A stretch of DNA of 64,000 bases from positions 1 through 64,000 of the forward strand of contig NZ_VAUW01000008.1 in the NCBI RefSeq assembly GCF_005771495.1, in the 5' to 3' direction. This stretch comes from Maribacter sp. ACAM166. Its GTDB lineage: Bacteria > Bacteroidota > Bacteroidia > Flavobacteriales > Flavobacteriaceae. Below the pieces are notes generated by a model that did no database searches, was not told the origin of the DNA, and saw only the letters and a program-made list of their open reading frames with translations. A program made the position numbers and the translations under genes. Of this stretch, positions 35,446-44,541 are shown one piece after another; position 1 is the stretch's first letter, and each line of letters begins with the position of its first letter.

Positions 35446-37059
35446 ATGATTAAAACCTATTGTATTCGAAGTATATTCTTTTTTGCTATAGCGCTAGCGT
35501 TTATAGCCTGCAGTGAAAAGAAGAAAGAACATATTCCCATGCCTAACACTGATTTATCAAAAATTAGTGTTATACCTAAACCGTTGAAAACGGTACCCAC
35601 AAATTCCGCATTTGCCTTAGACCAATTTACAGCAATTTACACGTCTAAAAATGCTACAGGTTTTGAAGAAGTTGGTACATTTTTGGCAGAAAAGCTAAAG
35701 AGCAAAACAAATTTATCAATCCCAGTAAATACAGAAGGGAACAATACAGTTGAACGAGTAATATACCTCAACCAGTCTGACAGTACAGAATTAGCTTCCC
35801 CAGAGGCGTATCAACTATACATCAACCAAGATTCCATTATTATAAATGCGAATACCTCAGAGGGTGCATTTAGAGGCATACAGACATTGCGTCAATTAGT
35901 TCCTATTGAGAGTAATGACACATTGGCTCCTCAGCAAATTTGGCCAGTACCATCCGGTAAGATATTCGACAACCCGAATTTTGCCTATAGAGGTTCTATG
36001 CTAGATGTTGCAAGACATTTCTTTAGTGTTGAAGATGTGAAAAAATATATTGATATTCTATCCTACTATAAGATTAATGTGCTGCATTTGCACCTAAGTG
36101 ATGACCAAGGATGGCGTATAGAAATCAAATCTTGGCCAAAACTTACGGAAGTGGGTGGTAGTACCGAAGTTGGAGGTGAGTCTGGCGGATTTTATACGCA
36201 AGAAGATTATAAGGAGATTGTACGCTATGCTACGGAACGATATATGACAATTATTCCAGAAATAGATATGCCAGGACATACCAATGCGGCATCCGTATCT
36301 TACCCATTTTTGAATGGTAATGGAAAAACACCTGAACTGTATGAAGGTATGCACGTTGGGTTTAGCACATTTGACACACACAAGGATACTGTTTATGCTT
36401 TTATTGATGATGTTGTAAGAGAAATTTCTGCACTGACACCAGGCCCATATTTTCATGTTGGTGGGGATGAAAGCCATGTCACCAAAAAGAGTGATTATAT
36501 CTATTTCATCAATAAAGTAGAGAAAATTGTTCAGAAACACGGAAAACGAATGATTGGTTGGGATGAAGTAGCTATTGCAGATGTTGATTCTACTTCTATA
36601 TCTCAATGGTGGGCAAGCGAAGAAAACGCAAAAAAAGCCGTAGAGAAAGGAATGAAGGTTATTTTATCGCCAGCAAAAAAGGCGTATTTAGATATGGAAT
36701 ACGACACCTTATCTAAATTTGGGCTACATTGGGCAGCTTACATTCCCGTTGACACGGCCTACGTTTGGTCACCTGAGGAATATGGTATACCTGTAGAAAA
36801 TATATTAGGAGTTGAAGCCCCATTATGGTCTGAAACAATAAGCAATATAGATGAACTTGAATATTTAGCATTTCCAAGAATCATTGGCTATTCTGAATTA
36901 AGTTGGAGTATTCCAGCAAATAGAAATTGGGAAGATTACAAAGTTCGTTTGGCAGATCAAGCCCCTTTTCTTGATCGGATGGATATAAAGTATTACCCAT
37001 CACCGTTGATAGATTGGAAAAAAAGTGACTTTACCTATGAGACCATTAAAAAGGACTAA
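35446..37059 (+). CDS. GH20 beta-N-acetylhexosaminidase, lipoprotein
   Basis: Releases terminal GlcNAc/GalNAc from glycans or chito-oligosaccharides by substrate-assisted catalysis. SPII signal ending in FIAC, a GH20b-type N-terminal domain (about 40-170), then the catalytic barrel from about 178: LHLHLSDDQGWR, PEIDMPGH and the catalytic D341-E342 in HVGGDESH. The C-terminal WSETI and GYSELSW blocks complete the site. Its length of 537 residues is normal. It ends the operon with glpF, an esterase and an SGNH hydrolase, suggesting a set for acylated amino-sugar polymers such as chitin or peptidoglycan fragments. Confidence 0.96.
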   Translation: MIKTYCIRSIFFFAIALAFIACSEKKKEHIPMPNTDLSKISVIPKPLKTVPTNSAFALDQFTAIYTSKNATGFEEVGTFLAEKLKSKTNLSIPVNTEGNNTVERVIYLNQSDSTELASPEAYQLYINQDSIIINANTSEGAFRGIQTLRQLVPIESNDTLAPQQIWPVPSGKIFDNPNFAYRGSMLDVARHFFSVEDVKKYIDILSYYKINVLHLHLSDDQGWRIEIKSWPKLTEVGGSTEVGGESGGFYTQEDYKEIVRYATERYMTIIPEIDMPGHTNAASVSYPFLNGNGKTPELYEGMHVGFSTFDTHKDTVYAFIDDVVREISALTPGPYFHVGGDESHVTKKSDYIYFINKVEKIVQKHGKRMIGWDEVAIADVDSTSISQWWASEENAKKAVEKGMKVILSPAKKAYLDMEYDTLSKFGLHWAAYIPVDTAYVWSPEEYGIPVENILGVEAPLWSETISNIDELEYLAFPRIIGYSELSWSIPANRNWEDYKVRLADQAPFLDRMDIKYYPSPLIDWKKSDFTYETIKKD

Positions 37060-37071
37060 ATAGTGAACCAC

Positions 37072-37105
37072 AAAAAAGCCTTGATTCTAAAATCAAGGCT
37101 TTTTA
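37072..37105 (+). terminator. Bidirectional terminator between GH20 and DUF5606 genes
   Basis: Stem aaaaagccttgat/atcaaggcttttt with a 6-base loop and an A run on one side and T run on the other, placed between convergent genes and usable from both. Confidence 0.85.
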
Positions 37106-37122
37106 TTTTAATTCAAAAAAAA

Positions 37123-37551
37123 CTATTCCTCTTCTGAGACTTCTCCTTTTCCTTCCTTATCATCAGAAAAATCTGTGATTTTGTTATCTGCAAGTATATT
37201 GTACCACTGAATAATTTTCTTAATATCACTTACATACACACGGTCCTCATCATAATCAGGTAACACTTCAAAAAAGTATTCTTCTAATTTTATTTTTTCA
37301 TCCTTGTGGCTAATTGAAGTTTTACCTCCATTTTCTTTAGACTGAATTTTTTGAAAAACCTCCCTTAAGGGCACCTCTTCTTCTAGAGTATAAATGGCAA
37401 TTTCAGAAAGTACACTAACGCTACTGCGCAAGCTTACTGTAATTCTTTTTCCATCTAACAAAGACTCCGCAACAAATCCAGTTCTTGTTTGGGTAATTAA
37501 GGTATATAAACCTGGCTTTCCTGCAACGGATAATATTTTCTCTAAACCCAT
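37123..37551 (-). CDS. DUF5606/DUF6852 family protein
   Basis: 142-residue cytoplasmic protein that starts with the family block MGLEKILSVAGKPGLY and ends in an acidic tail (DDKEGKGEVSEEE). It resembles a small Bacteroidota-specific family often encoded next to peptide deformylase, as here (spacing 59 bp). No function is established to my knowledge. Confidence 0.88.
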   Translation of the reverse strand: MGLEKILSVAGKPGLYTLITQTRTGFVAESLLDGKRITVSLRSSVSVLSEIAIYTLEEEVPLREVFQKIQSKENGGKTSISHKDEKIKLEEYFFEVLPDYDEDRVYVSDIKKIIQWYNILADNKITDFSDDKEGKGEVSEEE

Positions 37552-37610
37552 AAAATATTTTAAAATTTAAGTCGACAAAGATTACACTTTTCTGTTAATT
37601 ACAAAGGACT

Positions 37611-38201
37611 TTAACGTCCTTTTTTTAATGCTGGAAATTTCATACGATAGTCAACACTTATCTTTCCTTTAGATATATTGGTCAACCTACCTTTCAACAT
37701 TCTCTTTTTTAAAGTAGATAACTTATCGGTAAACAAAACACCTTCGATATGATCATATTCATGTTGAATCACTCGAGCCAATAAACCATCAAAGGTTTTA
37801 GAATGCTCTTTAAAATCCTCATCCAAATAGGTGATTTTTATCGTGTCTTTTCTATTTACATCTTCACGAACATCGGGTATACTCAAACAACCTTCATTAA
37901 ATAACCATTCCTCCCCTGTTTCCTCTTCTATTTGGGCATTAATAAATACTTGTTTAAAACCTGCTAACTGTTTTTGTTCCTCTTTTGTGAGTTCTTCATC
38001 ATCAGAGAAAGGTGTGGTATCTACTAAGAACAAACGAATAGGCAAGCCTATCTGAGGTGCCGCAAGACCAACCCCACTAGCATTATACATGGTATCCCAC
38101 ATGTTGGAAACCAGTTCCGTTAGTTTTAGATATTCGTTATCGATATCATCCGCAACTTTTCTTAATACGGGATCACCGTACGCTATTATAGGTAAAATCA
38201 T
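37611..38201 (-). CDS. def: Peptide deformylase
   Basis: Removes the formyl group from nascent protein N-termini. The three metal motifs are present: GVGLAAPQIG near 43, EGCLSIP near 109 (Cys ligand) and HEYDHIEG near 153 (HExxH-type). 196 residues, class consistent with bacterial PDF. Directly follows ruvX with the stop and start codons abutting. Confidence 0.97.
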   Translation of the reverse strand: MILPIIAYGDPVLRKVADDIDNEYLKLTELVSNMWDTMYNASGVGLAAPQIGLPIRLFLVDTTPFSDDEELTKEEQKQLAGFKQVFINAQIEEETGEEWLFNEGCLSIPDVREDVNRKDTIKITYLDEDFKEHSKTFDGLLARVIQHEYDHIEGVLFTDKLSTLKKRMLKGRLTNISKGKISVDYRMKFPALKKGR

Positions 38202-38612
38202 TTATACTGTCTTTAAAAAATCTTGTAAAATAATGGTCGCACTAATTTCATCGATCAATGCTTTATTCTTTCGTTGTTTTTTCTTCATTCCACCATCAAG
38301 CATGGTTTGAAAAGCCATTTTAGATGTAAAACGCTCATCGTGCCTTTTAATAGGAATAGCAGGGAATTTTTCTGCTAATTTTTCTAAAAATGGTTTAATA
38401 TGAACTTCTGACTCAGAGGCTGAATTATCCATTTGTTTTGGTTCTCCAACCACAATGAGTTCTACTTTTTCATTTTGAAAATAATCAGCTAAATAAGCAA
38501 TGATTTCAGGAGTAGGAACGGTGGTGAGTCCGAATGCAATCATTCGCATTTCATCCGTTACTGCCAAACCAATACGTTTTACTCCATAGTCAATTGCAAG
38601 AATCCTTCCCAA
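38202..38612 (-). CDS. ruvX: RuvX/YqgF, RNase H-fold Holliday junction resolvase-like
   Basis: 136-residue nuclease of the YqgF family, implicated in rRNA 5' maturation and Holliday junction resolution. ILAIDYGVKRIGLA carries the first catalytic Asp, VVGEPKQMDN the Glu and DERFTSKMA the next conserved block. Placed upstream of def, with which it is probably cotranscribed. Confidence 0.96.
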   Translation of the reverse strand: MGRILAIDYGVKRIGLAVTDEMRMIAFGLTTVPTPEIIAYLADYFQNEKVELIVVGEPKQMDNSASESEVHIKPFLEKLAEKFPAIPIKRHDERFTSKMAFQTMLDGGMKKKQRKNKALIDEISATIILQDFLKTV

Positions 38613-38625
38613 ACTTAATTTTTGG

Positions 38626-38633
38626 CAAAAATA
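38626..38633 (-). promoter_or_regulatory. Candidate -7 box (TATTTTTG) for ruvX-def
   Basis: Minus-strand match to TAnnTTTG 13 bp upstream of the ruvX start; no -33 TTTG at the usual distance. Confidence 0.3.
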
Positions 38634-38713
38634 AAGGATAATTTGTTATATGTGCTTTTGCAAATGGTGAATTCCTCTACTTCAACTTATATTTGAGAAA
38701 ATTATCGATGAAA

Positions 38714-39529
38714 ATGACAGAATTGAGAACACAAATTGAAAAAGCATGGGATAACAGAGATCTTTTAAAAGAATCTGCAACCCAAGATTGTATACGAAAT
38801 GTCATCAACCTTTTAGATGTTGGCAAATTAAGATGCGCAGAACCTACCGCAAATGGATGGCAGATTAACGAATGGGTTAAAAAAGCCGTAGTCCTGTATT
38901 TTCCTATTCAAAAAATGGAAACTTTGGAAGCAGGTATTTTTGAATACCATGATAAAATGCCTTTAAAAAGAGGGTACGCTGAAAAAGGAATTCGAGTGGT
39001 ACCAAATGCCGTTGCAAGACATGGTGCATACATATCTTCTGGTACCATTTTAATGCCAAGTTATGTAAATATAGGAGCCTATGTTGATGCAGGTACTATG
39101 ATAGATACATGGGCTACGGTAGGAAGCTGTGCTCAAATAGGGAAAAATGTTCACCTTAGTGGTGGAGTTGGTATTGGCGGTGTTCTTGAGCCTTTACAAG
39201 CTGCTCCCGTAATTATTGAAGATGGTGCTTTTATTGGTTCTCGTTGTATTGTAGTAGAAGGCGTTAGAATAGAGAAAGAAGCCGTGTTAGGAGCTAATGT
39301 AGTTTTAACAATGAGTACAAAAATTATAGATGTTACGGGTGATAAACCTATAGAAACAAAAGGTATTGTTCCTGCTAGGTCTGTAGTTATACCTGGTAGT
39401 TACACTAAAAAATTCCCGGCTGGTGATTTCAATGTGCCATGTGCTTTAATAATTGGAACACGAAAAGAAAGCACCAATAAGAAAACCTCATTGAACGATG
39501 CCCTTAGGGAGTATGATGTAGCTGTTTAA
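38714..39529 (+). CDS. dapD: Tetrahydrodipicolinate N-succinyltransferase
   Basis: Acyltransferase of the succinylase branch of lysine/diaminopimelate synthesis. I start at the ATG at 38714 (MTELRTQIEKAWD), which gives the usual 271 residues; ATG 38708 is an alternative and the TTG at 38693 is unlikely. The hexapeptide beta-helix is clear (LMPSYVNIGAYVDAGTMIDT, VGSCAQIGKN, GGVGIGGVLEPL), with the GVRIE and VPARSVVIPG turns. The other lysine genes are not adjacent. Confidence 0.96.
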   Translation: MTELRTQIEKAWDNRDLLKESATQDCIRNVINLLDVGKLRCAEPTANGWQINEWVKKAVVLYFPIQKMETLEAGIFEYHDKMPLKRGYAEKGIRVVPNAVARHGAYISSGTILMPSYVNIGAYVDAGTMIDTWATVGSCAQIGKNVHLSGGVGIGGVLEPLQAAPVIIEDGAFIGSRCIVVEGVRIEKEAVLGANVVLTMSTKIIDVTGDKPIETKGIVPARSVVIPGSYTKKFPAGDFNVPCALIIGTRKESTNKKTSLNDALREYDVAV

Positions 39530-39532
39530 AAC

Positions 39533-40567
39533 TTATAAAAGTTGTATCACTTTTTGGATAGCTTGTGATAAGAAATAACCTGAAGCTACTTTTGATTTTA
39601 TTTTTTCAACGTTTGCAATCATGTTGGAATATGACGTAGGGTCAAGGTTTTTTAAAGCATCATCCAATTCATTTAAGGAATTTATAGTAATCCCAAGTTG
39701 TTCCTTTTCTATGAATGTTGCGATGGCCGCTTTCTTCCAAACAATTACAGGTAATCCGCACAAGAGATATAAAGATGTTTTGTGCGGGTTATTATATAAC
39801 AAATACTTTCCAAATTCACCGGAGCACTCATCAAGAATGTTTCCGTTCCATATCAAACCAAAAGAACCTTCTATCTTGTCGATGACTTCATCGGGAGAAA
39901 AAACACCCTGGTAGTTTAAAATTGAATCTGCTTGTTCAACATCTACAGCGTTGAACCCGTTACCATATAATCTTAACGTATAGTTAGATGGATTAAGTTT
40001 ATCCATACTATATAAAAATTCACTTTTTTCTTTTCCTAGTCCACCTGCAAAGACGACATCATAAGGATTATTTAGTGTCGCACGCTTTTTACTTTTATGT
40101 AAGTAATCAAACAATTCTAAACTTACGAGTTCTGCCGTACACCCATTTGATTGAAACCATTTTCTCATGGATTCATTATGGACAATTATGAAATCGGCTC
40201 TATTAAATTTGGCCATTTCCCCTTCTAAATCAGTGGACTTACCCATCAAATATTTAACATCATGAATTATAATGATGAGCTTACATTTTTTCAACGCTAC
40301 TATACGTGTAATATACCCAAAGAATTTACTGAGCGGGTACTGCATGCAGAAAACGGATTTTCTTGGCAACAAAAAAAGTCCTTTTGTAATTCCGAAAAAA
40401 CTGATAATTGCACCTAAGGCCGAACTTGGGTGGTTTGTTTGCTTAAACCCTAGATTCTTAAAACCATTCTTTTCTAAAATAGTTTCACAATCCATCTTAG
40501 GCTTAGAGGCAGCATTTTTTGAGAATTTATAGTTTCTGGATATGTAATAGAGATTTGCAGAATTCAT
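39533..40567 (-). CDS. Glycosyltransferase, galactofuranosyltransferase-like (WbbI/Gtf3 type)
   Basis: 344-residue GT-B-like enzyme without membrane segments. The C-terminal half shows VFAGGLGKEKSEFLY, RLYGNGF, GSFGLIWNG and GEFGKYLLYNNPHK, typical of the Gtf3/galactofuranosyltransferase group, with AGLP-like YLLCGLPVIVW near 285. The UDP-galactopyranose mutase gene lies divergently 146 bp away, which supports a galactofuranose donor. Assignment to Galf is inference from that neighbour. Confidence 0.82.
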   Translation of the reverse strand: MNSANLYYISRNYKFSKNAASKPKMDCETILEKNGFKNLGFKQTNHPSSALGAIISFFGITKGLFLLPRKSVFCMQYPLSKFFGYITRIVALKKCKLIIIIHDVKYLMGKSTDLEGEMAKFNRADFIIVHNESMRKWFQSNGCTAELVSLELFDYLHKSKKRATLNNPYDVVFAGGLGKEKSEFLYSMDKLNPSNYTLRLYGNGFNAVDVEQADSILNYQGVFSPDEVIDKIEGSFGLIWNGNILDECSGEFGKYLLYNNPHKTSLYLLCGLPVIVWKKAAIATFIEKEQLGITINSLNELDDALKNLDPTSYSNMIANVEKIKSKVASGYFLSQAIQKVIQLL

Positions 40568-40713
40568 TTAAATGATTTTATAAACCATCAACAAGTACAA
40601 GTGTAAGATTCTTCTGCAACATTTTTAATATGTAATTAAAAAAATCTGTTTTTATAAAGAGTACACCCTAAGAAATACCTAAATCGTACCTTTAACGCCT
40701 TAATTGATAAAAC

Positions 40714-41826
40714 ATGAATTCAACCAAAGGTTATGATTTTCTTATTGTTGGAGCAGGACTTTACGGAGCTGTTTTTGCTCATGAAGCAAAAAAAAGAGGA
40801 AAGACCAGCTTGGTAATCGATAAAAGAGAACATATCGGTGGTAATACATTTTGCAAAAAAATAGAGAATATTAACGTCCACGCCTATGGTGCACATATTT
40901 TTCACACCAATGATAAAAAAATATGGGATTATGTAAATGAGTTTGTTCCCTTTAATAGGTACACTAATTCACCAGTAGCAAATTATAAAGACTCATTATA
41001 TAATCTGCCTTTTAATATGAATACTTTTTACCAGCTTTGGAATGTTAAGACTCCAGCAGAGGCTAAAAAAATTATTGAAAAGCAAAGTTCACAATACAAA
41101 AGCAAAAATCCCAAAAATCTTGAAGAACAAGCACTTTCTTTGGTAGGAGAGGATATTTATCATAAACTCATAAAAGGGTATACGGAAAAGCAATGGGGAC
41201 GAAAAGCTACGGAGCTACCAGCCTTTATTATAAAAAGACTACCGCTTAGGTATACATTTGATAACAATTATTTCAATGATACTTATCAAGGTATACCTAT
41301 TGGAGGATACAATGAATTAACGGGAGGTTTACTAGAAGGGATTGATGTTCAATTGGGTGTGAATTATTATAAGGACAAGGAATCCTTAGAAAAATTAGCG
41401 GCAAAAACGGTTTTCACGGGGAAAATCGATGAGTATTATAAGTATGAATTTGGCGAACTTGAATATCGCGGACTTCGGTTTGAGCATGAGGTATTGGACC
41501 TAGAAAACTATCAAGGTAATGCGGTTGTCAACTATACAGAAGCAAATATACCTTACACCCGAATTTTAGAACACAAGCATTTTGAATTTGGTAAACAGAA
41601 AAAAACGGTAATTACAAAGGAGTATCCTTTAGAAGCTTCAACAAACCTAGAGCCTTACTACCCTATTAATGATAAAAAGAACAATACGACATATTTAAAG
41701 TACAAGAAAAAGTCAGAAAACGACACCGTTATTTTTGGAGGTAGACTAGCCGAATACAAGTACTACGACATGCATCAAGTTATAAGTGCAGCTTTAGCAA
41801 AAGCTAAAAATATTCTTGACTTTTAA
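40714..41826 (+). CDS. glf: UDP-galactopyranose mutase
   Basis: FAD enzyme that makes UDP-galactofuranose for surface glycans. The FAD-binding GAGLYGA near 10 and IDKREHIGGN follow family pattern. Also present are the substrate-loop YGAHIFHTN, the EKQWGRKATELP block and a C-terminal GGRLAEYKYYDM with the FAD-contacting Arg. 370 residues, normal. It indicates galactofuranose in a surface polysaccharide of this organism, and flanking glycosyltransferases are the likely users. Confidence 0.96.
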   Translation: MNSTKGYDFLIVGAGLYGAVFAHEAKKRGKTSLVIDKREHIGGNTFCKKIENINVHAYGAHIFHTNDKKIWDYVNEFVPFNRYTNSPVANYKDSLYNLPFNMNTFYQLWNVKTPAEAKKIIEKQSSQYKSKNPKNLEEQALSLVGEDIYHKLIKGYTEKQWGRKATELPAFIIKRLPLRYTFDNNYFNDTYQGIPIGGYNELTGGLLEGIDVQLGVNYYKDKESLEKLAAKTVFTGKIDEYYKYEFGELEYRGLRFEHEVLDLENYQGNAVVNYTEANIPYTRILEHKHFEFGKQKKTVITKEYPLEASTNLEPYYPINDKKNNTTYLKYKKKSENDTVIFGGRLAEYKYYDMHQVISAALAKAKNILDF

Positions 41827-41940
41827 ACGCAACCTTTTTATAAATTCAACTCTTACTAACAAGTAATAATTTGAAAGGTATAATTTTAATCTTGTAAGAA
41901 ATTCACCTCTCCATACAATTTTTTAATTCATTTTTTGTTA

Positions 41941-41948
41941 TAACTTTG
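41941..41948 (+). promoter_or_regulatory. Bacteroidota -7 box (TAACTTTG)
   Basis: Exact TAnnTTTG match 37 bp before the ATG of the GT2 gene, with a T-rich segment instead of a perfect TTTG at -33. Confidence 0.5.
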
Positions 41949-41985
41949 TTCGCTCCGATTAGAGCTCACCTACCAAATTTGTTTT

Positions 41986-42780
41986 ATGATTACCAAAAAA
42001 GAAAAACTAACTGCATTAATTATCACCTACAACGAAATGGGATACATTGAAAAATGTATTGACTCTGTTTCGTTTGCCGACGAAATTATAGTGGTAGATT
42101 CTTTTAGTACAGATGGCACGTTTGAGTTTTTAAAGAGCCACCCCAAGGTAAGAGTTATTCAAAATCCGTTTGAAAATTTTACAGCACAAAAATCTTTCAC
42201 TTTGAAACAAGCTTCAAATGATTGGGTTTTATTTTTAGATGCCGATGAAATTGTGTCTAATGCATTAGAGCAAGAAATCTTAGATACTGTTTCTAGCGGC
42301 ACTGATATTTCAGCATTTTGGTTTTATCGTCAATTCATGTTCAAGAATGAAAAACTGAACTATAGTGGTTGGCAAACCGATAAAAATTATCGTCTTTTCA
42401 GAAAAAGTAATGCAAAATTCTCTGATTGTAAAATCGTACATGAAACTTTAGATATTGATGGAACTTCTGGTATTTTAAATGAAAAGCTTATTCATTATTG
42501 TTATAAAAACCATGAAGATTACAAAAATAAAATGTTGAAATATGGTAGGTTAAAGGCTATTGAATCATTTTATAAAGAAAAAAAGTATAACTATATATTA
42601 ATGGTTGTAAAGACCAGTTGGAAATTTTTCAACCATTACATCTTACGACTTGGATTTTTGGATGGTAAAAAAGGTTTTATAATCTGTCATTTAAACGCTT
42701 TGGGGGTTTTAGAACGTTATCAGGAGCTTAAAAAGCTTGAGCAAAAAAACGAACTTGCCTATTATTTGGTAATGCCATAA
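41986..42780 (+). CDS. GT2 glycosyltransferase, WaaE/KdtX-like
   Basis: 264 residues, GT-A fold. LTALIITYNEMGYIEKC and FADEIIVVDSFSTDGT are typical of the WaaE/KdtX core glucosyltransferase group, with the DxD in LFLDADEIV near 84. The C-terminal HETLDI and HYCYKNHEDY blocks also fit. It probably adds a sugar to lipid A core or another surface glycan. The 3' end overlaps the convergent GT gene by 19 bp. Confidence 0.92.
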   Translation: MITKKEKLTALIITYNEMGYIEKCIDSVSFADEIIVVDSFSTDGTFEFLKSHPKVRVIQNPFENFTAQKSFTLKQASNDWVLFLDADEIVSNALEQEILDTVSSGTDISAFWFYRQFMFKNEKLNYSGWQTDKNYRLFRKSNAKFSDCKIVHETLDIDGTSGILNEKLIHYCYKNHEDYKNKMLKYGRLKAIESFYKEKKYNYILMVVKTSWKFFNHYILRLGFLDGKKGFIICHLNALGVLERYQELKKLEQKNELAYYLVMP

Positions 42781-43580
42781 AAAGTCCAAACGCTTTTCTC
42801 CCTTTTTGTCACATTTCGTATCCCTACATTTCTCGCAATGGATTCTGGTGTTTTATACCCTCTCTTATGATCTAAGTGAACGCAAACCGCACTGTAACGT
42901 AATTGCTTGGATTTAATACCGAAATTAAAAAGTCGTTCACCTAATTCTCTATCTTGACCGCCATATTGCATTCGTTCATCAAATCCATTTACATTCTCAA
43001 TATCCTTTTTCCAACCCGATGAATTATGACCATTCCAACTTGCATTAGTGGGTGTTATTGAATTTAGAAATTTAGAAATTAAGCCGTTGGCCGTAAGCTT
43101 GTTATTTTTAAAGGTTTGTGGTATCCCCTTATCCTTTAGCCATTGAATATTGAAACAACGTTGATTTTCGATATCCTCTAAGGTAATTAGTTTAGAGATA
43201 TTCATAGGCAACATATAGTAGCCACCAGAAATGAAAAAGCCCTGTTCTTTATTAATATAATGTACCTGAACAAAATCTTCTCTAGGAATGCAATCTCCAT
43301 CGGTCATAATGATATAATCGGCAGAGCAAGCAGTAACTGCCTTATTTAATATTCTAGACTTTTGAAAACCATCATCTTCTTGCCAAACGTGAACTATGGT
43401 GTAGTTTAACTTTCTTGATATTTCTGCTATCAATTCTTTGGTAGTATTTGTGGAACCGTCATCCGCAATGACAACTTCAAAATTTTTAAAAGTTTGTTGT
43501 TCAAAACCCCAAAGTACCTTCTCTAACCATTCTTCGGCATTATATGTACTAACAATGATACTTATTTTAGGAATCTCCAT
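42762..43580 (-). CDS. GT2 glycosyltransferase with galactosyltransferase-type C-terminal domain
   Basis: 272 residues from the ATG at 43580 (MEIPKISIIVSTYN). The GT-A part has VIADDGSTNTT and the DxD-like IIMTDGDCIP near 97. The C-terminal segment NGFDERMQYGGQDRELGERL is the GT7-C (galactosyltransferase-related) motif. Probably part of the polysaccharide set around glf, though in opposite orientation to its neighbours. Confidence 0.91.
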   Translation of the reverse strand: MEIPKISIIVSTYNAEEWLEKVLWGFEQQTFKNFEVVIADDGSTNTTKELIAEISRKLNYTIVHVWQEDDGFQKSRILNKAVTACSADYIIMTDGDCIPREDFVQVHYINKEQGFFISGGYYMLPMNISKLITLEDIENQRCFNIQWLKDKGIPQTFKNNKLTANGLISKFLNSITPTNASWNGHNSSGWKKDIENVNGFDERMQYGGQDRELGERLFNFGIKSKQLRYSAVCVHLDHKRGYKTPESIARNVGIRNVTKREKSVWTFYGITK

Positions 43581-43599
43581 GATGCGTTTCAAATTACCA

Positions 43600-43607
43600 C
43601 AAAAATA
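43600..43607 (-). promoter_or_regulatory. Candidate -7 box (TATTTTTG) for the minus-strand GT2 gene
   Basis: Minus-strand TAnnTTTG match 19 bp upstream of the ATG at 43580. Confidence 0.35.
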
Positions 43608-43620
43608 TAAAAGTCTTATC

Positions 43621-43628
43621 TATCTTTG
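43621..43628 (+). promoter_or_regulatory. Candidate -7 box (TATCTTTG) for the 43694 glycosyltransferase gene
   Basis: Plus-strand TAnnTTTG match 65 bp before the ATG; it would make a longer leader than usual. It lies back to back with the minus-strand box at 43600. Confidence 0.4.
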
Positions 43629-43693
43629 AACACGAAAAGACTGTCAATAGTATAAATGTTATATTTTTAAAAGACAAATAACAGCAATGTAAA

Positions 43694-44524
43694 ATGAAGT
43701 TGAAAGAAATACCCTTATCTATTTACAATTCAGTTAAACTTTCTTTGCTTTCAAACAAAAGTTTACATGCTAAATCTAAAGAAATAATTCCGGTAATTGT
43801 CTCTCTAACGTCGATTCCTGCAAGGTTAAAAACACTACACCTAACCATAAAAAGTATTCTAGACCAAGATGTAAAACCAAAAAAAATTATTTTATGGTTA
43901 CATCATTCGCTTAAAAATGAAATTCCAAACAGTCTAGGTACTTTAGAAAACGACTTATTTCAAATATCATATTCAGAATTGACTTGTTCCCACAGAAAAT
44001 TAATTCATAGTTTGAAACTTTTTCCCGAGGATATAATCATAACCTGTGATGACGATATGATGTACAGGTCGAACTGGCTTCGATTACTTTACCGAGAACA
44101 TTTAAACAATAGAGATACAATCATCGCAAATCAAACTAGGTACATTAAATACAATGCACAAGGTGAAATTTTACCCTATAAAAATTGGGTTTTTGAAAAC
44201 GGAATGACTTTTAACCAAGCAGCAGTTATTCCAATCGGTGCAGAGGGTGTTTTATATCCTCCAAAAAAACTTTCTGACATAACCATCAACACTAAATTAT
44301 TCTTAGAATTAACGCCAAAAGCAGATGATCTTTGGTTTAAGGTAATGGCACTATTAGAAGGAACTACTTCAGTTGTAGCAAAAAACAAAGCAAAAACTCC
44401 AATTCCTATTATTGGATCTCAAAAACATTCCCTTAAAAAAACAAATATCGGAGGTGATAAAAACAGGTCGCAATGGCTGGCATTGACCCATTATTTTAAT
44501 ATTAAACCTGAAACATTTCTTTAA
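43694..44524 (+). CDS. Putative glycosyltransferase (GT2/GT-A like)
   Basis: 276 residues. VIVSLTSIPARL near 36 and the metal motif ITCDDDMMY near 120 indicate a GT-A transferase of the kind found in capsule and LPS loci, though the rest is diverged. No membrane segment. Its gene is followed 17 bp later by the Sua5 gene, so it may be cotranscribed with it without functional link. Confidence 0.8.
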   Translation: MKLKEIPLSIYNSVKLSLLSNKSLHAKSKEIIPVIVSLTSIPARLKTLHLTIKSILDQDVKPKKIILWLHHSLKNEIPNSLGTLENDLFQISYSELTCSHRKLIHSLKLFPEDIIITCDDDMMYRSNWLRLLYREHLNNRDTIIANQTRYIKYNAQGEILPYKNWVFENGMTFNQAAVIPIGAEGVLYPPKKLSDITINTKLFLELTPKADDLWFKVMALLEGTTSVVAKNKAKTPIPIIGSQKHSLKKTNIGGDKNRSQWLALTHYFNIKPETFL

Positions 44525-44541
44525 TTATTACATAATAAACA

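Noticed and set aside
36094-36606. 170-codon frame antisense to the GH20 gene
   Set aside because: It lies wholly inside the well-supported hexosaminidase on the other strand and shows no domain or codon bias of its own.
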